A stretch of DNA of 64,000 bases from Centrapalus pauciflorus. Lineage: Eukaryota; Streptophyta; Magnoliopsida; Asterales; Asteraceae. Both the position numbers and the translations under genes were made by a program. The stretch is taken from assembly GCA_020465985.1 (NCBI GenBank), contig JAANYP010003725.1, forward strand, positions 945,001 to 1,009,000, in the 5' to 3' direction. Position 1 is the first letter of the stretch, and each line of letters opens with the position of its first letter. Below, piece after piece: positions 40,454 through 52,132 of this stretch. The notes beneath the pieces were generated by a model. It worked only from the letters and a program-made list of their open reading frames with translations, ran no database searches and was not told the origin of the DNA.

Positions 40454-40734
40454 CCTAATTTTGATCTAGTCGTAAACTCAGTAATATTTTGAACCGATAA
40501 TGCAATAATGTTGAATTATTTGAATTATAATTTAATTAATAATGAAATATTAAATTAAATTATATAAATATTTAATTTATGAATTAATTAATTATTAAAG
40601 AAAATTAAATATTTATATAATTTAATTTAATATTTCATTATTAATTAAATTATAATTCAAATAATTCAACATTATTGCATTATCGGTTCAAAATATTACT
40701 GAGTTTACGACTAGATCAAAATTAGGTTGTTACA
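40454..40734. repeat. Palindromic LTR start at the right end of the gypsy insertion
   Basis: CCTAATTTTGATCTAGTCG from 40454 is mirrored by CGACTAGATCAAAATTAGG ending at 40726, with arms of about 136 bp meeting in an AT-only centre near 40590. The right arm finishes with the LTR tip GGTTGTTACA. The left arm abuts a plus-strand LTR that lacks its last 25 or so bases. Confidence 0.9.
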
Positions 40735-41049
40735 TGACGAAAATTTAAAACACTTTTTTCTTAGAATTAATATTATATTCTCAATAATTAGTGCTTCAAG
40801 AAGGAAAGTCTTATTTTAGAAAAATTAGGAGGGAAAAATAAAGATGAAAATGCATGAGAGATTGACATGTGGCATACATTGTTCTCATTTATTATTAAGT
40901 ATAGATATCTTCATAATATATTTATTATAATAAGAATAACAAACAATTTTCAAATATAATTTTAGTTAATTATCTATGTCAGTTAATATCAAAATATTAG
41001 TACTTTATTATTTTTTATAATAATATTTTAAGTTATTATATTTAAAAAT

Positions 41050-41098
41050 ATAAATATTTTTTACACATCCCCTGTGTATTACATGGGCAATAATCTAG
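41050..41098 (+). mobile_element. Helitron 3' terminus
   Basis: CCCCTGTGTATTACATGGG hairpin-like sequence, then CTAG at 41095-41098 and T. It overlaps by five bases the TC start of the next Helitron (41094). The matching 5' end is not identified. Confidence 0.55.
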
Positions 41099-41401
41099 TA
41101 TTATAATAAAAGAGAACATTTCTTGACACATGTCATTCTCTTAATGCATTACTTTTATATTTTTCCGCTCTTTTTTCCTAATTTAGAACCATACAATAAT
41201 AAATTCAATTAATGATAGAATAAATAAATAATCTTTTAGCTTTCTTAATTTCCTAATTTATTTACTTAATTAATCACTTCAATTCATTATATTAAAAGCA
41301 ATTAAACTAATAGCTTACTAATAATTGAAACATATATATTTATTTAAATTTATAACATGTATATTAAGAATTTGTATTTATTTTTTATAAACTGTATAAT
41401 T

Positions 41402-41562
41402 TTTTTTTAACAGCAAACTATCTTACTCCTACTCCTAAACTACTTATTTACCTCCAGACTTACTTACTCCACCTAAATTTCAACTTGGCTCCGACGGGGA
41501 TCGAACTCGTGACCTCTCACTTACAACGACACCCTCTTACCGCCAGGCCAAAAGCCTTTTGG
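41402..41562 (-). mobile_element. tRNA-derived SINE
   Basis: On the minus strand: box A-like TGGCCTGGCGG near 41545, box B GAGTTCGATCCCC at 41497-41508, and an A-rich tail at the left end. It is flanked by a long direct repeat TTATAAACTGTATAATT (41385-41401 and 41563-41579), the 17-bp target duplication of a SINE. Confidence 0.85.
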
Positions 41563-41804
41563 TTATAAACTGTATAATTGATATCTTAAAACATGTTTCT
41601 ATCATGAATATTTATTTATTAATATAGCATAATAAATTTTATTTTATAGTTAAATCATAACTAGTATAAAATGTTGACAAGATCTGTATTTATTTTTTAT
41701 TGAATGTATATAGAAATCTTAAAACATGTTCTTAGCATGAATATTTATTTATTAATATTTCATAATAGAATTTATTTTTTAGTTAAATCATAATTAGTAT
41801 AAAA

Positions 41805-42400
41805 CTAGTTGTTAGCCCACGTATTACGTGGATGTATAATTTATAAATTAATTATCTGCTAAAAATCTATACAAATGTAAATTACATATTAAAATATTTA
41901 TTTTTCTACCAAAAAAAGTTACAAAAACACTATTATTTTTTGTTATGAACATAATTAATTTTTCTATTGTAGTATGAATAGTACTAATATGTGTTATCGT
42001 TATAAAACTCTTTATTTTTTTATTTATTTATATTTAACTAATAAAAATTCATTAAAAAATAGTTTTACATAACACACAATTTAAATAGTTTTATTAAAAG
42101 AATTTATAAAACATTTCATTTGCAATACTACATTATTTAACATTTAAATGTACGAAATAGTATCTAGTTAGCTAAATTAAAAGTTAGATATGGAAGATAT
42201 TAAAATCATCTAAAAAATTATTTTTATTTATAGGAGTTAAATTAGGTAATACTTGATTGTAGTTTTACTTAATTTTTAATACAAATTACATAATTAACTA
42301 AGGGGGATTATATATGGAAAATTGAGCGGGAAATGAAATTTTAATCAGATGAGGAAGCGACACGTGTCGCTAGACGTTTTCTTTTATTAATAGATATAGA
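41805..42400 (-). mobile_element. Non-autonomous Helitron D
   Basis: On the minus strand: 5' TCTATATCTATTAATAAAAG with GACACGTGTC shortly after, and 3' CCACGTAATACGTGGGCTAA then CTAG and T. At 596 bp it is the cleanest and shortest full copy of this Helitron family in the window. Confidence 0.7.
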
Positions 42401-43165
42401 TGTTTACAAATACATACAGTTTTCATTCTTATATTTTATATGTTTACATTCATAAAAATTCTACAAAATTATTGCTTTTTAAAACTTAAACTAAATGTTA
42501 CATGTATCAATGTTATATAAAATGTATACAAGTTTTAAAATCTACTTTTATTCTTTTAAGTTTTTCATTATTATTACGAGTACTTATTAGTACCAACAAT
42601 AATCAATTTTAAATTTATTTATTTATCAGTTATACTAAAACCATGAATAAAAATTTTCTATAGCTATGGGGGCGTGATTTTAAACTATATAATATTGTAT
42701 ATACATTTAAATATAAATTACAAGAATATGATTTTCTTCATATATATAGTACATTTAATAATCAAATATTTAAATAAAATATAGCAAAAATATTGTTTCA
42801 AAATTAACATTAACAGAATTATTATAAATTTTTATTAATTTTTTATAATATGATGAAAGTTTTAAACATGTTTTTATTTTAAATCTTTGTTTATTTTTAC
42901 AAAGTTATAAAAAAATATATTATTTAATAAATTTTATGTTATTTTCTACGTAACATTTATTTATATAATAATGTTGTAACCATCAATCAATTTAAAAATC
43001 TAAATTGTAATAAAATATATAAGTATTTTATTATATGTGAATTAAGATATAAATTTGTATCAATTAAAATATATTAAATTAAAATTAAAAAGTTTTAGAA
43101 AATCGTAAAAAATAGCTATTATTTATATCAATTTATTATTTATAAATTTAGAAAAATAATAATTA

Positions 43166-45901
43166 GAGTAAATTACAAAAATAGTCCCTGTGGTTTGGTC
43201 GAAATTATGGATATGGTCCCTGGTCTTTAAAAATTACATAAATGGTCCCTCAAAACACTATTTACTTGTAAAAATGGTCCCTCTTTCTTTTAACTTTTTT
43301 TAAATGACGGTTTTGCTTTTTTGTCAATAAAAATATGGTCCCTCAACAATGTCATTTATTTTCAATTTTAGTCCCTTTTAAAAAATTTCACCTATTCTTT
43401 AAATTTAGGGTAAATTACAAGTTTCGTCCCTGTGGTTTATTGGGAATTATGGATTGGATCCTTTAACTTTAAAAATTACACTGACAATCCTTGTGGTTGA
43501 AGTTTTGTTACGGATATGGTCTTTTGGCAATTTAAAATGACCATTTTACCCTTACTTGTTTAATAATTAATATTAATGTTATTTTTATTGATATTTCTAT
43601 TATTATTAAAATAATAGACTAATCTAAAAAATTAAAAATACCAATAAAATTAATTTAATATAAAAGACATAAAATTGAATAATAAAATATTAATAAAGAC
43701 AAATGCATAATAATTTTTATTAATTAAAAACTAAAATATAACGTTTGGAGTTTAAATTTTTTACTTTTAAAAATAGTAAACCTTTTTTAAATAAAAAAAT
43801 AGATGTAAACATTGTTAAAAAGATATTAATTTTTTTTTTGACGTTTTTTACATAAACAAGTTTTTAACACCTTCAATAAATGTTTAAAAACATTTTTATA
43901 GTTTAAACAGTTTAAAAACTTAAAACATTTTGAAAAACTTAAATTTCTTGAAAAGTTTAAAATAAAAATTTAAAACATTTCTTGAAAAAGTTATTTTTAA
44001 ATGTTTTTAGAAAAGTTATAGAAAACTATCAAAAAACTTCAAAAACATAAAATTTATTTATTGTTCATCAAATTGTTTAATTTTTTTATTTTATTATTCA
44101 TGAAAACATTTAATTTTATCAACGAAAAATAAAAAGGAAACCTAAAGTGAAAAGACTATTTTACTTTTAGTTTTTAATCGTCAAAATGATGAAATAACAA
44201 TTTATATGTTTTTGAAAATATTTTAATCATTATTAAAATTCATTTAACGTAAAAAGGATAAAAATGAATACTTAATAAAAATAATTTATTTTATGATTTT
44301 CTAAAAGTTTACATTTTATTTTTAAAAATCTAAACTCAAAACGTTAATTTTTAGTTTTAATTGATAATAATAATTATTCGTATGTCTTTAAAAATAATTA
44401 ATTATTTATTTTCATGTGTTCTAAACTAAATTAATTTTACTGGTTTTTAAAATTATTTTATTATTTTATAATAATAAAATACTAATAAAAACAACATTAA
44501 TAATACTTGTTAAACTAGTAAGGGTAAAATGGTCATTTGAAATGGCCAAAAGACCATATCCGTAATAAAACTACAACCACAAGGACTGTCAGTGTAATTT
44601 TTAAAGTTAAAGGACCCAATCCATAATTTCTAATAAACCACAGGGACGAAATTTGTAATTTACCCTTAAATTTATCATTATTATTAATATTAGTATTTAT
44701 ACATTTTTATTTTTTAAATATATTTATGTTATAAAAAATATTGATTTTTTATTTATTATAAATTATTCCAATTATAATATTTAATTTACTTAATTTACGT
44801 TTCTCTTGTATATTCAATTTAATTATTAAAAATTTATTTATCTTATGTTTCATTTGATAAAATATCTATACATTTATATCTTTTTATATTATTATCTAAC
44901 TATTTCATTACGTTAATATATTTTAATTTAATTATACTTTTTAACAATATATATACACTAAGGATTTAACATTTTGATTTAAATATTTTTGTGTTAATGT
45001 GTTTGGATTCAAATTTAGTATTTTATTTATTACTAAATATTGTGTAACATTAATACGTTTCAATTTAAACTTCGTATTTTATTCGTTTTGTTTTAATTAT
45101 TTCGTTACTTACTACATCTCGATTTAATTGTATTTCTAATAAAAATATGTAGACTTAAAATTTTATTCATTTTCATTTATATATTTTTTACGTTTTTAAG
45201 TTTTGACTTAATTTTGAAGAAAAATATATATACAAATTATTTTACTCATTTTTAACTTAAATATTTGTAACATTAATACATTTCAAATTAATTATAAATT
45301 TGAAGTAAAAACTATATAAACATTTATATGTTTTGATTTAACGAAACATATACGTTTTGGATTGTATACTTTGATGGATGCATTTTGGTTTATACTTTGT
45401 AATTAAATCAAACATATTAATCTAACAAAATAATCAGAATAAAATGAATAAAGTTGTAGTGTAAACTAAAATTTATTATTACAAAAAATTTTAAAATAAA
45501 ATGAATTAAATCAAAAAAATAATTAGAAGAAAACAGTAGCACGAGTGCCAATTAAATAAATTTAAATATTCAAATTAGAATAATTCTAATAATAAAACAA
45601 ATATATTTTAAGAAATAAAAATAATAATAATAATAATTAGTTTTCTAAATTAACATTTTTAAATTTAAACATAAAGTAAAATTTTATGTAAAGGACTAAA
45701 GTTGAAATTAAATTCCATAGTTGAGGGACCAAATTGTTATTAAGAAAAGGGCAAAACCGTCATTTAAAAAAAGTTAAGAGAAAGAGGGACCATTTTTGCA
45801 AGTAAATAGTGTTTTGAGGGACCATTTATGTAATTTTTAAAGACCAGGGACCATATCCATAATTTCGACCAAACCACAGGGACCATTTCTGTAATTTACT
45901 C
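43166..45901. mobile_element. MULE, family A copy 2
   Basis: The ends GAGTAAATTAC and GTAATTTACTC have inverted arms of about 170 bp containing GTCCCTGTGGTTTGGTCGAAA. They are flanked by a perfect 9-bp duplication TAATAATTA (43157-43165 and 45902-45910). Same family as the 13.7 kb element at 612. It is non-coding and hosts another MULE. Confidence 0.93.
43408..44665. mobile_element. MULE, family A' nested copy
   Basis: The ends GGGTAAATTAC and GTAATTTACCC have arms of about 155 bp (CGTCCCTGTGGTTTATTGGG). They are flanked by a perfect 9-bp duplication TTAAATTTA (43399-43407 and 44666-44674). Inserted into the left part of the element at 43166. Confidence 0.93.
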
Positions 45902-46041
45902 TAATAATTATGATAAAAATATTATTATTCTTGTATTAATTTAAATAATAAAGAGTTGTGTGTTTTTATTTTTACTTATATATAATCCATATAAATAAAT
46001 TATATTTAAAATACGCACGTAATATGTGGGTCAGAAACTAG

Positions 46042-47189
46042 TTAATTGTATTAATTAATAAAAATTAGTTGATTACATAGATCAGTAAAAATGGTAAAGG
46101 ATGTTCCATAAAAATGCATTTAACCCTTATTAAATTAGGGGGTGCTTCGAATAAAAATAGGATTAGGATTAACATTGAGAATACTAATAAATGATAATGA
46201 AGATCATTGTATTCATTTTGATCGGGCTAAAATGAGGATTCATCATCGTTATCATAGATATTTGGTTATTGCACTTAGGAGTAATTACCGTCACCATCAC
46301 TACCACCGCCACCGCCACTACCTACCACCATTACCAACACCATGTTGTCATTGCCACCTGTCACTGCCTTTACCATTGTTGTCATCACCATGACACCACT
46401 TTACCCGTTGCTGCCACTGACTACCACCCTCGTTAATGTGTTTAGGACTTTAGGGTATGGTAGGGGTAACATAAAATCAAGGTGTACACGATAGGGTGGT
46501 TGGCTAAGATGTGGGTGGGGTGGGGTAGTATAAGGATGGATCAATAAGGATAAGGGTAAAGATAGGGGTGAAAGGGTAGGTAGGTGTAAGGCATGGTATT
46601 ATATAGTTTGATTGGTATTGTTAGGGTAAAGAAGGTAGAAGTTCAGGGGTGGCATGGGGGTAGGGTGGGTAGGTAAGTTAGGATATGATAAGTAAGGTAG
46701 GCGGTGGGGTGGATGTCTTATGTGTATAGTAGGCAATCATTCCATTTTATATTGGTTTTACAAGTGATTAAATGATATTAGTTGAGGTAAAAATGCATAT
46801 GATATTGGTACTTTTGATTGAATGTTGTAGGTGTGGATGAAATTGGAGCTAAAACGAAGATTGAACGAAGAAAAATGGAAGAAGACATCAAGTCAGTGTT
46901 GAGCCGATGCATGCGATTTTCATTAATACGCATCCGACGTTGGAATGGAGATAGCCAGCGAACAGCTGAATATTTTTAGTTATCCATACTTATCAATTTG
47001 GTTACAGCTTGTAACACCAATGGGTCGCTTTTGTATGTTTTCCTATTTATAAAATAACCTCTGGAGATAGATTGATAATACAAAAAACAATAGAATTTCC
47101 TCACACACACACACACACACAAATACCAGTTTTAGAGAGAGAAATAAATGATTCAAATGACTCATTTCAATTGGTTATAGATGTCAACT
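46042..47189. other. Intergenic; C-rich then G-rich blocks, no gene
   Basis: 46290-46440 is a CCACCG/CCATTACCA-rich block. 46440-46720 is G-rich on the plus strand (GGGTGGGGTGGGG near 46512). 46830-47090 has mixed composition with a TATTTATAAA element and a (CA)n tract at 47103. Short open frames (e.g. 46142-46393) read as His-rich repeats and are not convincing genes. Confidence 0.5.
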
Positions 47190-47204
47190 AATTAGAACTT
47201 TTTG

Positions 47205-47325
47205 GGGTTTAGCCCTTTGGGTATGAGAGGTGATATGTAAGTATGAGGTCACGGGTTCGACTCCCGTCGAAGGCAAGTTGGAATTTAGGTGCTAAATGTA
47301 AGTTTTGAAGTCACCGTTCAAAAAA
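47205..47325 (+). mobile_element. tRNA-derived SINE with 15-bp target duplication
   Basis: Box A-like TTAGCCCTTTGGG near 47209, box B GGTTCGACTCC at 47254-47264, then a unique part and an A-rich end (47320-47325). AATTAGAACTTTTTG occurs on both sides (47190-47204 and 47326-47340). Confidence 0.88.
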
Positions 47326-47340
47326 AATTAGAACTTTTTG

Positions 47341-48132
47341 AGATTTTTTGCATTTTACACCCTTTGACTTGAAACTTTTATGGTTTTCTTGTATTTAACT
47401 CAAACCTTTATGTTTTCCAATTTAACACTTTTGTATTTATAAGTAACACTAATCTTAAATTTATTTTCATTTATATCATTAAATTACATGATAACAATAA
47501 TACAAATTACAAATAAAGCAAATTAAAGTCGAGAATGTTACAATCCAAAACACCTAAACGAAACCCACCACCACTAATAAGCAAATTTCATTTGGAAACC
47601 CTAATCCGAAAATCAAAAGGTTCATTGATTTGCAACCCAAATCCAAAATCAAAGACATCGAGCTACTTTGAAAAACACGTAAATCGAAATCCTAAATTTA
47701 AAACACCATATCGAAGTCTTAAATACTTAAATAAAAATCTTAAATTACATGATTTAAACACAATCCTAAAAGTTCGTTCACACATACTTTTAAAGCAAAT
47801 CAATGTCTATGTAGTGAGAGTTCATCATAGACGATATTGATGATTTCATTGGTTATTAAAAAAATGGGAGACCATATATGGAGATGAAGTTGGAATCAGA
47901 GAGCTTACGTTGGAGATTGAGATAGAGATGGTATTAGATTTGCTTTCGGTTTTTGGTGTTGTGAATATGAAGGGAGAAAGAAAATTCTAATTGCTATAAA
48001 AGTGACGCAAATCAAGTTTATGTATGCCATGATGGACATTTGCCTGTTGTTAAACTAAATATCATGACATTTACCTAGTTTTGAATAAAGACAATAAACA
48101 GTCACTGTTTGTTCGGTTGAAAAATCAATTTA
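47341..48132. other. Intergenic, low-complexity open frame, no gene supported
   Basis: A 101-codon frame at 47535-47840 is built from repeated AATCCTAAA/CCAAAATCA-like segments (KSK, NPK repeats). I see no domain and no neighbouring exon. The remainder is AT-rich. Confidence 0.5.
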
Positions 48133-48242
48133 GGGGGCGTTTGGTTCGCAGATTTTTTTTCTATGAGATTTGCATTTTATCAAGGAGTTGCATTATGCAG
48201 CATTTGCATTTGTCAGGATTTTGTCAATGAATTTGCATTATC

Positions 48243-50759
48243 TGTGAAGACCTCCCCTTCCGGGTCAGTCCTCAGAGTCTAGGTCCCACAAATAGCAATA
48301 CGATATCAACCATACTAAGATAGGGTAATTAAATTGCGGAATAATAAAATTACATGTACATACAAGATTAGGATTAAGTTTACATATTTCAAAATAAAGT
48401 TATAAAAGGGTAACATCTAATCTAGTCATAACATCATACATCACGTCAAGTCTACCCAGAACCACCACATTTGCTGTCTTCCAATCAGTACCAGAGAGTT
48501 TGTTGAGTAGTGGTCTAAGAAAGCTTCAAAACTTGGATCTTGAATGACCTAAGTACTAGGTCCTGCAGGTGATTTTCCTTTGGCTTTTCCTGTAAAATAT
48601 TAATGCAACATCTGTAAGCAACGCTTAGTGAGTTTATAGATTTTCAATATCAACATGCGTGTCAAGCGGAGTCATTAATCTTAGCGTGATATGTCTTGGC
48701 TGCCGCTACAGCCCTCATGATTGAGATATAGAATCATAGAATCGGATGATGTTCAAGCCACACTCACGCTTAAATCGTGGGGATCAGCCACATACTGGGC
48801 TAGCTACCAGTAAGTCAATATGGCGGAACATCGGAGGTCATTACCAAGTTCATAAGAACTGGTGAAATAGCCGGGTCTAGAACAATAGACCATAAGGGCT
48901 AGTCAAGCTGAATCAATTCTATCAAATGTCTGATCAATAATGGAAAAATATGTCTTAGAAGTCATGATAGCAATGAATCATAAGGCAAAGTCTGAAACAA
49001 TATTAAATGCAATATGAAAAGATAATCAAATAGCTATCATGATTCACTGGGCAACACCCATCCATGGTGTGCACAGGTCTCAATCCAGCTGATAAATGAA
49101 TGTCAATAAATCTAACAGCAGCAATATATCTCAACCGGATCTATGCATGTTCAATCTGAATATCTATAACTCACAGGTCTGGGTCTTGGTCAAACAGATA
49201 TATGAATCTGCCACCTGAGTTATCTCAGGATTTTGTCAATCTGTAATCTGTCAATTCTTTTCAAATCAGAGACCCGCTTTCAAGTCTTTAAGTCTTTAAA
49301 TCTTTGTTCAGAATATACTGAACCTGATCAAAATCATTCATGATAATATCATGTCAATTTCATCATCTTTATCATCATCATTTTAGTCTTTAAATTCTTT
49401 GTGTCAATGTTCAGATATCAACTGAACCTGTCCAGAATTATCATTGTCAAATCATATCAATTTCATGTCTTTTTCATAATCTTTATTTTATCTGATTCTG
49501 ATAACTGATAACTCTGTTAATCATTTGATTCCTTTTTCTTTAATTTTGTAAAAATATCAAAATAGGATATCCAAATTCGGATCATCCGGATTCGGACCAT
49601 CCGGATTCGGACCAATCCGGATCTGGCACCCGGATTCGGACCAATCTGAAATAGCCACTCTAATTCGGACCAATTAATCATCCGGTATTCAGATTCATCC
49701 GAAATGGGCATCCCAATTCGGACCAAGCACACATCCGGATTCGGTTCATTATCCGAAATTGATATCATCCGAAATTGATACTATCTGAAATTGATACCAT
49801 CCGAACTCGGATCATCCGAGTTCGGACCAACACTTAACAAAATATTTATTTGTTATCCGAAGTATGGGACCGAGATGGATTTCATCCGAATTTCATGGTC
49901 CGAAATGGGACATCATCCGAATTCGGATCATCCGAATTCGGATCCCACACTTGTTATTTTTCCAGAAATTGTTCTTGGTGTTCTTGGTGTTCTTCATACG
50001 GATTTTATTAATAATTATCAAACTTTCATTTTTATCAACATGCAATGAAATATATTGATGTAATATCACTTTTTGAGTGTTTTTATACTAATTTCCCTAT
50101 CAAAAATACTATAAATTCATCAAGATCATCCAAAAATAACCATTTTTGTCAAGAACACATTTTTGTCCAAAAACTTCGATTTCTGATTAGTTTTGGATGA
50201 TCCAACCCAAAATTTTAGTTTCTATCACTTTTATATACATAATTTTATCATTATTTATCAACATTTCTAACATGCAACTTATAAATTTCACATTTTAATT
50301 CTTTTGGTTTCGGTTTTTCATAAAACCGAACCAAATTCATATTATTTTGAAATTAACATAATTCTTACCTTAATTTCTTGCAGATTAATGTTGCATGATG
50401 TTGTTTGTAACTTCTTGTTGTCTTCAATCCTCAGTTTAATGCAAGATTCATAAGAATTCTTGATAATTTTGGTGATATCCGAATGGTATAGAGAGAGAGA
50501 GGTTTTTCTTTAAATGTGTATTAAATGGCATAAATTGAGGTTTATATACATCATTTAATTATATTTGCAATTTAACCCACTATATTTATATATTTTACAT
50601 CTCTTTAAATTTTAATCATCTTTAATAATTTATAAGATAAATATAATTTAATTAAACTTATTTCATACTTAATTAAATTACAAGGCAAATAATGTAAATA
50701 AATTACATTATCGAATCAAAATACTGAAATTAAGTTCAATTGAAAGTTAGGTTGTTACA
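48243..50759 (-). mobile_element. Solo Ty3/gypsy LTR (copy 2)
   Basis: It runs TGTGAAGACC to GGTTGTTACA on the plus strand, with a perfect 5-bp duplication TTATC (48238-48242 and 50760-50764). It aligns along its length with the solo LTR at 6461-8875, including the palindrome-rich array, with scattered differences. Confidence 0.92.
49565..49945. repeat. Palindrome-rich LTR array (copy 2)
   Basis: Repeated ATCCGAATTCGGATC and ATCCGGATTCGGACC motifs, the counterpart of 7720-8065. Copy number and order of the motifs differ between the two LTRs. Confidence 0.8.
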
Positions 50760-50968
50760 TTATCTTATAGAAAAAATTTGCTAATTTGAAAAATGCAAGA
50801 TAACTAGGATTTAAAACCCTAGAGGGGAGGCTGGGATTTTAAATAACAAAGAATGGAGGGATTTTAGAAATCCTAGGATTTTAAATCCTTACTGAAATCT
50901 GCGAACCAAACACAGGATTTTAAATGCAAATCCCAGGAAAGCCCAGGAAATCCGCGAACCAAACACAG

Positions 50969-51914
50969 GATTTTTTTAGTTTAATAGGATAATACGAGTT
51001 ATCTTTTAAAATCCCCCATCTAGCCTTCAAGATCCCAAAACACCTTTCGATAACATTCCTTGCAGATGAATGCTTCATATTATAAAATTCTTTGGCCGTC
51101 ACAGGTTGGTGTCCATCTTGCCAATCATTTAAATGATATCTTTGACCTCTATAAGGGGCTAAGAAGCCTTCTCCATTTGTGTATCCGACATCAACCAAGT
51201 AATAACCTAATGATAATAAAGTATAGTAGTTATTTCACTATCAAACTATTTAAATTATACTTTTGATATCTATTTACATACCCGGTCTTGGAACTTTCAA
51301 TCCATGTGGCCTAAGAAGAGCATCTCGAAGAACTCTAGCATCAGCTGCTGACCCTTCCCGTCCAGTTAATACATAGATAAACTGCATATCTTGGGAACAC
51401 ACCCCTAATACGTTTGTTGCAATATCATTCTTCCTTGTTATATATCTAGGTTTATCTTCAAGTGGTACTAAGCACTTTATGTATGTTCCATCTAAAGCTC
51501 CTAGACAATTCTAAAATCAATTAAAACAAAATTGGTCATTATAATTGATAGTTCTAATGAATATATATACCTTATGAAATAAAAACTTAAAAAATATGTA
51601 TATACCTTAAACCACTTCCATCTTGGATCGGTAGAATTTTCAGGAACAGGTTCCGGTTTCTTAAGCAAATGTGAATGCAATCTTATAACCGCATTGCAAA
51701 CTCGAGTGAAATGTCTACTAATGGTTTCTCCCGAACGATGAAAACGACATATTATAACCCGATTCTTAACGTTATGAGCAATAATGTGAAGAAAAATCGC
51801 AACTTGTTCATCGATACCAATGTTCCTACTTGCTCGTAACCCTCCTAGTGTTTCAAGCATGAGACACAATTTTGTAAAACATCTTCGATTCATCCTAATT
51901 TGGGATATGGCCAT
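50969..51914 (-). pseudogene. PIF/Harbinger DDE transposase, three exons, C-terminus lost
   Basis: Exons (minus strand): 51914-51606, 51510-51282, and from 51206 to about 50990 where the frame runs into terminal-repeat sequence. Introns are short GT-AG. The protein begins MAISQIRMNRRCFTKLC, and has the helix-turn-helix-like GIDEQVAIFLHIIAHN...RSGETISRHF. The DDE residues are in ALDGTYIKC, GREGSAADARVLRDAL and NVIERCFGILKARW, so all three acidic positions are present. After NSYYPIK the expected C-terminal helices are replaced by translated transposon-end sequence. The truncated protein may be inactive. An upstream exon is possible but a (TA)n run at 52018-52130 obscures that side. Confidence 0.85.
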
Positions 51915-52014
51915 GACATCACTTTCCTATGCAATATTGGGTACCGATCGACCTTTGATGAGGTGCTTCGAATTCTAGGTTTGTTTCTCCTTTTGACTAA
52001 CAACATCGAAAAAG

Positions 52015-52132
<118 letters not shown>

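Larger units (their letters stand above)
32251..40734 (+). mobile_element. Rearranged Ty3/gypsy retrotransposon with inverted LTR ends
   Basis: The insertion begins TGTAACAACC and ends GGTTGTTACA, flanked by a perfect 5-bp duplication TGACG (32246-32250, 40735-40739). Both termini are the 5' end of the same LTR in opposite orientation, so there is no normal pair of direct LTRs. The order inside is as follows: 72 bp of LTR start; inverted gag leader; LTR end plus primer-binding site; gag-pol (32940-37570); LTR piece in minus orientation (37572-38060); LTR piece in plus orientation (38055-38265); a second protease-RT-RNase H block (38290-40257); LTR in plus orientation (40255-40453); a palindromic LTR start (40454-40734). 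C-terminal chromodomain-like sequence suggests a chromovirus, perhaps the Tekay/Del group. Confidence 0.9.
31653..40905 (-). mobile_element. Non-autonomous Helitron B carrying the gypsy insertion
   Basis: On the minus strand the 3' end is CCATGTAATACATGGGTTAA followed by TAAACTAG and T (plus coordinates 31653-31690). The 5' end TCTATACTTAATAATAAATG with a nearby CACATGTCA is at 40905. Subtracting the 8.5 kb gypsy insertion leaves about 765 bp, similar to its neighbours. The two ends were matched by shape, not by identity tests. Confidence 0.5.
41094..46041 (+). mobile_element. Non-autonomous Helitron C with nested MULEs, Helitron D and SINE
   Basis: It starts TCTAGTATTATAATAAAAGA after an A, with GACACATGTCA about 45 bp in. 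It ends CACGTAATATGTGGGTCAGA and CTAG at 46038-46041, followed by T. Without the nested insertions it is about 1.4 kb. There is no coding capacity. The spacer between 42401 and 43156 is AT-rich with no gene. Confidence 0.5.

Noticed and set aside
32251..40734. Integrated pararetrovirus or other viral sequence
   Set aside because: Domain order protease-RT-RNase H-integrase, LTRs, tRNA(Met) PBS and 5-bp target duplication are those of Ty3/gypsy; no movement or coat protein region seen.
46142..46393. His-rich 83-residue protein
   Set aside because: A CAC/CCACCG simple-repeat artefact in a C-rich block.
47535..47840. 101-residue Lys/Asn-rich frame
   Set aside because: Built from short direct repeats in AT-rich DNA; no domain, intron or neighbour support.
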